Below are positions 1 through 8,017 of a DNA stretch of 30,514 nt, piece by piece (positions within the stretch are counted from its first letter, which is position 1; the number at the start of each line of letters is the position of its first letter). Below the pieces are notes generated by a model. The model saw nothing but the letters and a program-made list of their open reading frames with translations, ran no database searches and was not told where the DNA came from. A program made the position numbers and the translations under genes. This DNA is from DSXH01 sp037446915 (GTDB lineage: Bacteria > Bacteroidota > Ignavibacteria > Ignavibacteriales > Melioribacteraceae), in assembly GCA_037446915.1 (NCBI GenBank), contig JBBIHP010000020.1, positions 1 to 30,514 of the forward strand, given 5' to 3'.

Positions 1-123
1 CCACGGCTCATCAACAAATAACAAGAAAAATAACGCAAAGAAAATTGCAAATCCCGAAGCCATATAAAATATTATTCTTTTATCCTGCTTATCCCTTTTG
101 TACTCAAGCTCATAATACTTAAT
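1..123 (-). CDS. partial small membrane protein, start uncertain
   Basis: On the minus strand an open frame runs from just after the TGA of the 87-residue gene (124-126) to the window edge. It reads YYELEYKRDKQDKR, then a hydrophobic stretch (ASGFAIFFALFFLLF), so one membrane helix is visible. The only ATG in this frame is at 61-63, which would put the start right at the helix. The charged segment before it resembles the LEYRNGPKK start of the 87-residue protein, so translation may begin earlier at a non-ATG codon. The frame is the same as that of the upstream gene. The pair could therefore be a tandem duplicate or one protein split by a stop. The C-terminus lies outside the window and function is unknown. 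Confidence 0.4.
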   Translation of the reverse strand, partial: MKYYELEYKRDKQDKRIIFYMASGFAIFFALFFLLFVDEPW

Positions 124-387
124 TCATTCATTTTTGGAATAACTCCACCGGACAAATGTCTCCTCGCTTTTTATTGCCCAATTCAACGAGTGTCCCTGAA
201 TAAAAAATATAATAGAAGAGATAAGAAAAGTTAGTGTAATAATTAATCCTACAAGCATTAATGCAAAACCGCCATCAAATCCATCCATCCCGGAGAGAAA
301 CGGATAAAAAATCATTATAAGTCCAGCAACAGTAATTATTAAACAAATAGTCGCCCATTTCTTGGGACCGTTTCGGTATTCTAACAT
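124..387 (-). CDS. small two-helix membrane protein, unknown function
   Basis: This 87-residue protein has a short basic N-terminus and two clear hydrophobic helices (about residues 12-32 and 42-66). The second helix is rich in Leu/Ile and is followed by a polar tail ending in SKNE. No family is recognised. It has an ATG start and lies just upstream of a second small membrane frame at the window edge that begins with similar charged residues. The sequence supports a genuine membrane protein rather than a shadow, since no other long frame covers the region. Nothing indicates a specific role. Confidence 0.6.
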   Translation of the reverse strand: MLEYRNGPKKWATICLIITVAGLIMIFYPFLSGMDGFDGGFALMLVGLIITLTFLISSIIFFIQGHSLNWAIKSEETFVRWSYSKNE

Positions 388-584
388 AAGGATTTTCCGT
401 TTGCAAGTTGGTTAAAAAATAGAAACAAACTTTCAAAAGTCCAAACTATATTCAGTTAAAAAGGGGGTAACGAAATATTCTGGTTTTGCATTCTACTGAA
501 AATATTTTTGTATCCAAACACAAGGAACCGTGATTTATAAATCGATTGGCAAAAGTTTTTTGTTTGTTCTGGCCTGAAGTACTT

Positions 585-603
585 TTCCGGATTTAATCCG
601 AAA
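585..603 (-). terminator. stem-loop directly after the sensor kinase gene
   Basis: Reading the minus strand, TTTCGGATT and AATCCGGAA form a 9-bp stem (one G-T pair) around a minimal loop, immediately following the stop codon of the sensor kinase. There is no long U tract behind it, so intrinsic termination is plausible but not certain. Confidence 0.35.
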
Positions 604-3600
604 CTACTTTGCCAGCTTGAATTCAATTGTAAATACAGAACCGGATCCTTTTTGAGAATCCAATCTAATTTCACCTTCGTTCAATTCAACAAATCTTTTT
701 ACAATTGCAAGACCGAGTCCCGAGCTTGCTTCTCCAGCGGTTGGAACAGATGAGAGTTTTACAAATGGTTTGTAAAGATTTTTTATGTCCCCAGGACTGA
801 AACCCTGACCGAAATCCCGAATAGTTATAACAACAATATTGCCGGATTCTTTAACGCCAACAATTATTTTTTTATTCCGCTCGGAATATTTTATTGAATT
901 GGTTAACAGGTTTTCTATAATTTGTGTAAAGAGAACGTTATCTGCAAAAATAAATCCATTTTCTATTTGATAATCTTTAACAATTGTCTGTTGTTTTTTT
1001 TGAGCATAATGTTCTACTCGTTCAACAACCTTGTTAATTTCATCAATTACGCTAAAAATATTTTTATCAAGAGAAAAGTTTTGACCCTCGAACCGGCTAA
1101 AATTTAAGAGCTGGGTTATCAGGTCTTGCATTCTTTCCCCGGCTTCGCTGATCATTTTAATAAGATTTTTTTCGTCTTGATTTAACTGTGACTCTTCAAG
1201 GAGAATTTCAGAAAATCCCTTAACAGCAAAGACGGGATTTTTAAGATCGTGACTAACAATTCTTAGTATTTCAACTTTCTGGCGGTTTTCTTCTTCGGAC
1301 TTATCGCGTAATTTTTTCTCTTCTACAGCAGCTTTCTCGGCTTCTATTTTTGCAATTTTATAACTCTGAGTTCGTTCCTCAATAATTTTTTCCAGTTTTA
1401 TATGTTCTTTCTTTGCTGTTTGCATTCGTGAATAGTATAGAAATAAAATTCCGATTATAACCGACATTGTAATAAGGATGTAGAATGCCGGAGTTTCCCA
1501 GAAAACAGAGTCGATTCTAAATTTTAGTGATGCCGGTGTAACGCTCCAGTTACCATAGCTATCTGAAGCGAGAATCTGAAACTCATAATTGCCATATGGA
1601 AGTTTTTGATAACCTATTTCACGCCGCCCTTCAATGTTATGCCACTCCTCTTCAAGTCCTAACAGCCGGTATCTAAATCGAACATTTTGAGGTGAAGCGA
1701 AAGACGGAGAGTTGAATCGAATAGTAAGATTTGTGTAATCGTTAGGAAGGGTAATGTTTTCGCCCGGGTAAAAAGTTGTATCTTTTAATGAAAGTGATTC
1801 AACGAATACGTTTGGTTTAGCAACCAGGTCTCTAAAGGAATTTAGATCCAGAACAACCGGACCGCCGAATGAAGGGAACCATAAGTTACCCTCATAATCT
1901 CTCATCCAGCTTGGCTGGCATCCGCCGTTAAACTCAATGTTTGCTAGTCCCTCTTCCGACCCGTAGTTAATTGAAATTAGAAAATCCTTTTTACCCTCAA
2001 GATAATTATCTATCTCTGTTTCGCGGATTCTGAAAATTCCATTATTGCAAGTAAACCAGAAATTTCCTTTGCCATCTTCTACAATTGCAGAAACAATGTC
2101 ATTAAACAGTCCGTTCTTTTTTGTAATAGTAACAAACTTATCATTTACCTTAACTCTCAGTCCGTTTCCATAAGTACCAACCCAAAGTCTTTTTTTCTTG
2201 TCTATGTATAACGCTCTTGCAGATTTTGCGTTAGCTTCTTGAATAAACTGGAATTTATCGTTTTCATATTTAAATAACCCTTCGTCAGAAGCAATCCATA
2301 TAATTCCTTTTTCATCCTGTATAAATTGTCTGTAATTATTTCTTCTTGATTGCTCGGGATAATGAACACGAAACTTTTCATTTTCATTTATGACAACTGC
2401 GCCTACTGAACCGAACCAGATTCTTCCGGATCTATCCGTAAAAGCAGAAAAGAAATTTGGACCTACTTTTTCTCTTAAACTATCTCTGTCCAGATATTCT
2501 TCATATTTATCCCCGGTTACTTTTAATATTCCGTTTCCATTAGCACCAATCCATATATTTTTGTTTTTGTCCTCGGTAAATGCCCATGCAATTATTTTTG
2601 CTTTTGTGCGCTGTATTTCTTCAAATGGTGTAATTAGCTTTCTGTAGTTAATAATTTTTTGAAGGCCGGGGTTTTGGCCGATCCAGATAGTTCCGTCGGA
2701 TGAATTAAGAATGGGATAAGTGTTAAGTTCTTCAATGCCGAAAGTTTTATCGAGAGTGTAAATAAATCTTTTTCGTATTAGATAAAGACCGTAAAGCTGT
2801 GTTCCTACCCAATAATTATTTTCAGAATCTATAAACACGCGCGAGTAAACAGTTGTAGAAATTTTACCTTTCGGAATAATTGTTTCAAGCGAGTTGTTTG
2901 TTACTAAAACTACAGCCCCGTCGTCTGTTCCGGCAAGAATCGATGAATCCTTCATAAACATTGTGCTGATTAATCGATCGGGGAATAAGTTTACAGGATT
3001 TGAAATGTCATTAAAAGTTTTAGCATAATATATTCTCAGTCCGTATAAAATCCATATGCCGTTTTCGTTATAAATGCAGTGATTATGAAATCCAAATGGA
3101 AGCGAAATGGATTTTTGTTTAACTATTTTTCCATTATAAAAGAGGGCTGCCTGATTTTCAAATAATGCAAAGAGGGTGTCGTTTTTTGTTTTATAGCTGA
3201 ACGAAATATAATAGAAATCTTTTATGGGCTTGCCGTTCTGTAAATAATTTATTTTTGTTGCAGTCCCATTTGAATAATAAAATAAATCCCTGTTGGTGCT
3301 GCATAAATAATAGTTTCCTTTCGAATCTTCAGTCAATTGAAAAATGTTAAGATGTGAATCTGAAAATTTGTTGGTTATATCGGTAAAAGTTTTACCGTCA
3401 AAGACAATCAATTTACCAAGTTCGTTGGATATCCATAACTGGTTTTTGCTATCAATAAAAAGTCCATTAATTCTATCGCTCTGAAGAATCGGGTATTCAC
3501 TTGCGGTAAAAGTTTTATAAGTTAATCCGTCAAAACGAACAAGCCCTCCGTATGTTGCTACCCAGATATAACCGTTTTTATCCTGAACAATCCGGTTTAT

Positions 3601-3756
3601 AGAATTTTGTGGCAGACCCGAATTGGAATTCCAGTTAGTTACAACATATTTCTCTGAAGGTGAAATAGATCTTATGTTTTGTAGGATTTGCGGCTGCGCA
3701 TAAATACTGATGGCAATAATATATATGATTATAAATTTATTAAGATAACTTCTCAA
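604..3756 (-). CDS. propeller-sensor membrane histidine kinase (Reg_prop/Y_Y_Y/HisKA)
   Basis: A 1050-residue sensor kinase. An N-terminal signal peptide ends near IYAQ. Then come repeated two-component-regulator-propeller blades with the motif xIWxGxxxGL (for example GYIWVATYGGLVRF, RLWVGTYGNGL), and a Y_Y_Y domain at about 680-745. One transmembrane helix follows at about 755-774, then a coiled linker, a HisKA box SHDLKNP with phospho-acceptor His836, and a HATPase domain. The N box is ENLLTNSIKYS near residue 950, with G boxes DFGQGFSPG and GLGLAIVKRF. The periplasmic propeller probably senses a ligand; in Bacteroides relatives these are glycans. Unlike hybrid two-component systems there is no receiver or AraC domain, and no response regulator is adjacent. 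The start codon is TTG at 3754-3756, preceded by AGGGAG at good spacing; no in-frame ATG lies before the signal peptide. Confidence 0.93.
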   Translation of the reverse strand: MRSYLNKFIIIYIIAISIYAQPQILQNIRSISPSEKYVVTNWNSNSGLPQNSINRIVQDKNGYIWVATYGGLVRFDGLTYKTFTASEYPILQSDRINGLFIDSKNQLWISNELGKLIVFDGKTFTDITNKFSDSHLNIFQLTEDSKGNYYLCSTNRDLFYYSNGTATKINYLQNGKPIKDFYYISFSYKTKNDTLFALFENQAALFYNGKIVKQKSISLPFGFHNHCIYNENGIWILYGLRIYYAKTFNDISNPVNLFPDRLISTMFMKDSSILAGTDDGAVVLVTNNSLETIIPKGKISTTVYSRVFIDSENNYWVGTQLYGLYLIRKRFIYTLDKTFGIEELNTYPILNSSDGTIWIGQNPGLQKIINYRKLITPFEEIQRTKAKIIAWAFTEDKNKNIWIGANGNGILKVTGDKYEEYLDRDSLREKVGPNFFSAFTDRSGRIWFGSVGAVVINENEKFRVHYPEQSRRNNYRQFIQDEKGIIWIASDEGLFKYENDKFQFIQEANAKSARALYIDKKKRLWVGTYGNGLRVKVNDKFVTITKKNGLFNDIVSAIVEDGKGNFWFTCNNGIFRIRETEIDNYLEGKKDFLISINYGSEEGLANIEFNGGCQPSWMRDYEGNLWFPSFGGPVVLDLNSFRDLVAKPNVFVESLSLKDTTFYPGENITLPNDYTNLTIRFNSPSFASPQNVRFRYRLLGLEEEWHNIEGRREIGYQKLPYGNYEFQILASDSYGNWSVTPASLKFRIDSVFWETPAFYILITMSVIIGILFLYYSRMQTAKKEHIKLEKIIEERTQSYKIAKIEAEKAAVEEKKLRDKSEEENRQKVEILRIVSHDLKNPVFAVKGFSEILLEESQLNQDEKNLIKMISEAGERMQDLITQLLNFSRFEGQNFSLDKNIFSVIDEINKVVERVEHYAQKKQQTIVKDYQIENGFIFADNVLFTQIIENLLTNSIKYSERNKKIIVGVKESGNIVVITIRDFGQGFSPGDIKNLYKPFVKLSSVPTAGEASSGLGLAIVKRFVELNEGEIRLDSQKGSGSVFTIEFKLAK

Positions 3757-3802
3757 CAGAACTCCCTACAAAAAAAGTTTGCCGGTAAAACAACAGCGTA
3801 AA

Positions 3803-3829
3803 ATTATATTAGAATTACCTCCTTCTCAA
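3803..3829 (-). promoter_or_regulatory. possible promoter for the sensor kinase
   Basis: On the minus strand TTGAGA (3824-3829) and TATAAT (3803-3808) are separated by 15 bp, slightly short for a sigma-70 spacer. They lie about 47 bp upstream of the kinase TTG start. An AAGGAGG string between the boxes has no start codon at a usable distance, so it is probably not a ribosome site. Confidence 0.3.
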
Positions 3830-3851
3830 GTAGATAATTAATGGTTAACAA

Positions 3852-3871
3852 AAAAACAGAGAGCTATTTTT
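3852..3871 (-). terminator. weak AT-rich terminator of the DUF4175 gene
   Basis: On the minus strand AAAAATAG pairs with CTGTTTTT around loop CTCT and runs into a T tract. The stem includes the TAG stop of the DUF4175 gene. The stem is weak, so this is a tentative intrinsic terminator. Confidence 0.33.
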
Positions 3872-6800
3872 CTTTCCCTAAAGAGTCGAAATAATTTCTT
3901 ATCAAATCTTCATAATCCTTTTTATAACCCTCCCTTATTGCTTTAAGCAGCTCGTCTCTAATTTTGTTTTTCCCCTCGTCGGTAGAAAGTATCAAGTCCG
4001 GCGGAGAAGTCCGTGCAAAATCGCGTCCCGTGTTAGATCTTCTTTCCTTTTCAAAATCTCTTTCATTAATCGATCGTTGAGCGTCAAGAAGCTTTGATAA
4101 GATTCTTTCCTGTTGTTTTACAAGATCATCATTAAGGTTTTGTGATTGCAGATTTGAAACAACTTCTTTCATTTCCTGTAGAATTTTTTCGAGGTTTGCA
4201 GCGATCCGTTTGGACTGACCGGCTTCCTGTGATTCCCTGTTAAGTTGTTCTAATGACTTTCTAATCACTTCCTGCTGCTGAGCAATCCTCTGAATTTGGC
4301 CCATCATTTCCTGTGTCATTTTGCCCTGATTGAGCATTTGCGTAAGCCGGTTTAAATCCATTTGTTGTTGCGATAACTGTTGTAACTGCTGCATCATACC
4401 CATCATTCCGCCACCCTGTCCGCCACTCATCATCTGGTCCATTCCCCCTTTAATTAAACTTGCGGCTTCATTTAAATTACGCATTGCCTCTGTCTGCCTC
4501 TGGGCAGAGTATGCCGGGTTTCCGTTTTGCATCCATGTAATAGACTGCTGCATTTCAGAATAAGCTTTGCCGAGCGTCCTCCCCATTTCTGGAGTTATAG
4601 TAAATGTCTTTTGTGATAATGCCGACATCTTTTGTAATATTTTACCCAGGTTGTTTTGAAGCTCGTTTTGTTCGCGCGAATTTTTATTTAATTCGGATGA
4701 CTGTGGAGAAAGATTTCCGGTATTGTTCTTAAGATTCTCTTGCATTCTCGAAAGTGTAAGCAGGTCATCGAGAATCTTCATCATATCATAAAAGGTTTTC
4801 ATCTGGCTAATTTGCTGAAGTGCCGATTGAAGATTTTGCATGTTGCTTTTAGTCTGTTGCATATTTTGAGAAAGTTGTGCCTGGGATTTTAATGCTTCCA
4901 TTTTCTGCTGTTGCCTAAGGTCTTTTAAGATTTCGTCGGATAGTTCTTCGTTATTTTGCTTCTCAAATTCATCTAATAGTTTTTTCATTTCATCAATCGG
5001 CATGTCTGTCAGCTCGCTCATTTTTTGTTCAAGGCTTTCCATTTCCTGTTTTATATTAGAAATGTCGTTCGATAGGTCACCCTGTCGTTTTGTTATCTCA
5101 TCGCGTTTATTTTTATCGGAAAGATTTGTCTGTTCAGTTTTATTGGAAAGGTCTTCAACTTTATTGGAAAGGTCTTCAACGCGTTTAATCAGCTCATCAA
5201 TCTTCATTTCAACCTGAACACGCTTAAGAAGATTCAATGTTCGCTCAAGACTTTTCCTGAAGTATTCTTCGTTGGCTTTAAGATCTTCGAGGGACATCTG
5301 AACGTTATCGCGCAGCATATTCTGCATTGCTTCCTGCATTCGTTTGAATGCGTTCATTAATTCTTCGCTATTGAGCTGCTCGAGCAGATTTTGAAGTTCG
5401 TTATATTTTTGTAAAGTTTCTTCGGAGAGAAGGTTGTTCTGAACAAGGTCTTTTCTCATCTCGTCAAGTTTTTTAGAAGCGTCTTCTGTCTTTTGCAACA
5501 ACTCGCTGAATTTCTTTGATGCCTGTTCAATTCTTTCTTTTTCTTGCCAGTTAATTTCTTTTGAGTTTTGTTTGAGATCGTTACTTATCTTCTTTAGTTC
5601 CGCGCTTAATTTTTCTGCTTCCTTTAAAGTCTCTTTTAATTCATCTGCCGTTTCTTGTTGTTGATTATCGGCAAGTTTATAAAGTTCGTCCAGAGAAGGA
5701 ACAAAGACAGAAATGGATTTGGATTTTGTGGATTTAGGTCCCGAGACAATATCATTGTCAAAAACCTCCAGGTAGAAAGTAAGCGATTCACCTTCCGCTA
5801 AAAACAATGGAGTTAAATCCCATACATAATAAATTTCGTCTTCAACAGATTCCTTCCTGATCGGGATTTGTATTTGAGAAAACTCTTGTGTAGCGGGGCG
5901 ATACTTTGATGATGTTAATCTGTAATTCAATATAAATGAAGTAAATCCGTAGTCATCACTAATCTTAGCAACAATTGAAATTCTGCCGTCGGTTCCAAGC
6001 TTAATGTTTTCTTTTGGATTAATCATTTCAATAGAGGGATACCGGTCTTCAAGTTTTTGAATAGTGTATGTTACCGGGTTTATGCTTGATATACCCTGAA
6101 TATCTGTTATGTAGATAAAATAGTTGAGCGAATTTTTAACCGAGAGTTCGTATCCAGCTGATTTATGATTAATTGCCAAATTGAATTTTGTGCTGTCGCT
6201 AAAATTTATTGCAGCATGCGATAATTCGCGCGAGGATAAAACATTAATGCGTACTTTAGAACCGGGCAGTGCAGAAACGTTTCCGTTATCGCGTTGAACT
6301 ATGTTCGGTAAATTTGAGTATGCCGGGGGAATAATCATTACATCAAGTTGAGTAATTACAGGACGGCTTATAACGGAAATTTTATATTGATTGCTTTCGA
6401 TCCCTTCCGAAGATGCATAATACACAAATGAAGTTTTAACATCAGCCATGTTAAAAATAAATCTTCCCGTTGAGTCGGGAGTGAGTGTAACCTCGTTAAA
6501 CCCTGTTTGCTCTTCCGATTTTGTTAATAAGTAAATTTTAGATGGAGATTCGCCATTAGCGGTTATTGTAATTTTAATGCTCTCGCCTTTGGTAATCTCT
6601 TTATTTCCCGGTATAACATTAAAATAAAATTTCTGCGGTGGTGTAAAATCTCTGGAATAATTAATTATTCTTAATGCCGATGCAGAAAAACCGGGCACCA
6701 GCATTATTAGAATAACAGAAGCTATTGCCGATGCTAATCCGATACGGAATTTTCTTTTAGTTCCCGAGAAATCAATCGACTTTTTAAAATCAACCGACTC

Positions 6801-7220
6801 TGTTTTTTTGTAAACCCTTTTAAATGCCTCATTAACTAATTCGGCTGAATATCCGCTGTAATTTCCTGAAAGCAGTTCAATCGAATTAAGTAATTCGTCT
6901 TTTATTTCACTAAATGCGTCACCTACCTTTTTTGAAGCGGAATGAAAATCCGGATTCGAAAAAAGAAAGAATGATTTAGCGTAAGGGATCAATACAAAAT
7001 AGACAAACAGAACAACTGTTGATAAAAGCGAAGCATAAAACATGATTGTTCTTATAAACGAATTAAAACCAAACAAAAATTCCAAAATACAAACAAAAAT
7101 AAATCCGGCAGAAAACATAATTAAGAGAATTGATAATCCGGAAAGAGCGTTCCTACGATTATCAAGGGATTCAACCCCGGATAGCTTCTTTTTTATTTCG
7201 TTTAGATATTCGTTTATCAT
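3864..7220 (-). CDS. DUF4175-family membrane protein with long coiled coil
   Basis: The protein has 1118 residues. Two hydrophobic helices lie near the N-terminus (about 28-48 and 55-78) and another at about 160-180 ends in GFSAS. Beta-rich extracytoplasmic repeats follow to about residue 500. The rest is a very long Gln/Glu/Lys/Met-rich coiled coil with a Gly/Met-rich stretch (SGGQGGGMMGMMQQ). This arrangement matches the DUF4175 family, known from Bacteroidota, alphaproteobacteria and others and usually found near DUF4159 and MoxR/Bat-type genes. Biochemical function is not established; a structural envelope role is inferred. It sits 10 bp downstream of the DUF4159 gene on the same strand, so the two are very likely co-transcribed. 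A perfect 21-bp duplication inside the coiled coil encodes two copies of the heptad VEDLSNK. Confidence 0.85.
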   Translation of the reverse strand: MINEYLNEIKKKLSGVESLDNRRNALSGLSILLIMFSAGFIFVCILEFLFGFNSFIRTIMFYASLLSTVVLFVYFVLIPYAKSFFLFSNPDFHSASKKVGDAFSEIKDELLNSIELLSGNYSGYSAELVNEAFKRVYKKTESVDFKKSIDFSGTKRKFRIGLASAIASVILIMLVPGFSASALRIINYSRDFTPPQKFYFNVIPGNKEITKGESIKITITANGESPSKIYLLTKSEEQTGFNEVTLTPDSTGRFIFNMADVKTSFVYYASSEGIESNQYKISVISRPVITQLDVMIIPPAYSNLPNIVQRDNGNVSALPGSKVRINVLSSRELSHAAINFSDSTKFNLAINHKSAGYELSVKNSLNYFIYITDIQGISSINPVTYTIQKLEDRYPSIEMINPKENIKLGTDGRISIVAKISDDYGFTSFILNYRLTSSKYRPATQEFSQIQIPIRKESVEDEIYYVWDLTPLFLAEGESLTFYLEVFDNDIVSGPKSTKSKSISVFVPSLDELYKLADNQQQETADELKETLKEAEKLSAELKKISNDLKQNSKEINWQEKERIEQASKKFSELLQKTEDASKKLDEMRKDLVQNNLLSEETLQKYNELQNLLEQLNSEELMNAFKRMQEAMQNMLRDNVQMSLEDLKANEEYFRKSLERTLNLLKRVQVEMKIDELIKRVEDLSNKVEDLSNKTEQTNLSDKNKRDEITKRQGDLSNDISNIKQEMESLEQKMSELTDMPIDEMKKLLDEFEKQNNEELSDEILKDLRQQQKMEALKSQAQLSQNMQQTKSNMQNLQSALQQISQMKTFYDMMKILDDLLTLSRMQENLKNNTGNLSPQSSELNKNSREQNELQNNLGKILQKMSALSQKTFTITPEMGRTLGKAYSEMQQSITWMQNGNPAYSAQRQTEAMRNLNEAASLIKGGMDQMMSGGQGGGMMGMMQQLQQLSQQQMDLNRLTQMLNQGKMTQEMMGQIQRIAQQQEVIRKSLEQLNRESQEAGQSKRIAANLEKILQEMKEVVSNLQSQNLNDDLVKQQERILSKLLDAQRSINERDFEKERRSNTGRDFARTSPPDLILSTDEGKNKIRDELLKAIREGYKKDYEDLIRNYFDSLGKEK
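5139..5180. repeat. perfect tandem 21-bp duplication in coiled coil
   Basis: Two identical 21-bp units (5139-5159 and 5160-5180) lie in frame within the DUF4175 gene. Each adds exactly one heptad (VEDLSNK) to the coiled coil, so the register is preserved. Confidence 0.9.
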
Positions 7221-7230
7221 AAAAAGAATT

Positions 7231-7893
7231 TTAATTACTTAGTGCCCATACGACAATGTTTGTTCCAAACTTTAATGCTTCCTCTCTTTTTTCCGGAGGA
7301 TCTTTATGAACATCGGGATCTGCCCATCCATCACTTGGATTTGCCTCGAAGGTGTAATAAACACACAAGCGCCCATCAACAAAAATTCCAAAACCTTGAG
7401 GCGGATTATTGTCATGTTCATGCGTCTTGGGCGGACCGCTCCTGAAATTAAACATACAATTATATAGTCCGTAGTTAAATGGAATCTCCACCAAATCTTT
7501 ATCCGGAAATACTTTTTTTATTTCTCGCCGGAAAGCTTTATCCAATCCATAGTCATCATCAACATAAAGAAATCCTCCATTCTCCAGATAAGTCCGTAAC
7601 TTTTTTACATCTGAATCAGAAAAAACAATATTGCCGTGTCCGGTAATGAATAGAAAAGGATAAGCGAAAATATTTCCGGTTGATAAATCAACAAACTCAT
7701 ATTTAGGATTTGTTTTAATGTTTGTGTTCTGCGCAACAAATTTTAGTAGATTTACTTCTGCCGATGGATCATTATACCAGTCCCCGCCGCCGTTGTATTT
7801 AAGACGGGCAATCATAAACCCCCGATTATCCTGGGCGGAAAAATTACCGGAAAGTATTATCAGAATTATTATTGTCTTTACAAAATTTTTCAT
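7231..7893 (-). CDS. DUF4159 domain exported protein
   Basis: A 220-residue protein with a signal peptide ending near GNFSAQ, followed by a single DUF4159 domain. Family hallmarks are the RLKYNGGGDWYNDPS start, the FITGHGN strand, the LRTYLENGGFLYVDDDYG segment and the closing region with FGTNIVVWAL. Alone, DUF4159 has a class I glutamine amidotransferase-like (ThuA-like) fold and unknown activity. In larger proteins it is fused to N-terminal BatA or von Willebrand modules, which are absent here. It precedes DUF4175 by 10 bp and is transcribed away from the M64 peptidase gene, so 7894-8017 must hold its promoter. The ATG at 7891-7893 gives a normal signal peptide. Confidence 0.88.
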   Translation of the reverse strand: MKNFVKTIIILIILSGNFSAQDNRGFMIARLKYNGGGDWYNDPSAEVNLLKFVAQNTNIKTNPKYEFVDLSTGNIFAYPFLFITGHGNIVFSDSDVKKLRTYLENGGFLYVDDDYGLDKAFRREIKKVFPDKDLVEIPFNYGLYNCMFNFRSGPPKTHEHDNNPPQGFGIFVDGRLCVYYTFEANPSDGWADPDVHKDPPEKREEALKFGTNIVVWALSN

Positions 7894-7936
7894 TTACACG
7901 TGGCTAATTAACACGGCGAAGATAAATATTTAATTG

Positions 7937-7964
7937 GCTCTTTGCATAGGCAAAATAAAAGAGC
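7937..7964. promoter_or_regulatory. inverted repeat in divergent promoter region
   Basis: GCTCTTT (7937-7943) and AAAGAGC (7958-7964) form a perfect 7-bp inverted repeat. An inner TTTGC/GCAAA pair is nested within it. It lies in the 124-bp gap between the divergent DUF4159 and M64 genes. It may be an operator or leader hairpin; no regulator is identified. Confidence 0.3.
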
Positions 7965-8017
7965 AAGAGAATCATTTGCGTGTTTATTATCTTTAAATAA
8001 ACAAATAAGGAATTGAC

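Noticed and set aside
456..674. 72-residue minus-strand frame overlapping the end of the sensor kinase
   Set aside because: It overlaps the kinase C-terminus and the hairpin; no ribosome site, no recognisable composition.
3817..3824. AAGGAGG ribosome-site-like string on the minus strand as evidence of a small gene
   Set aside because: No ATG, GTG or TTG at a usable distance.
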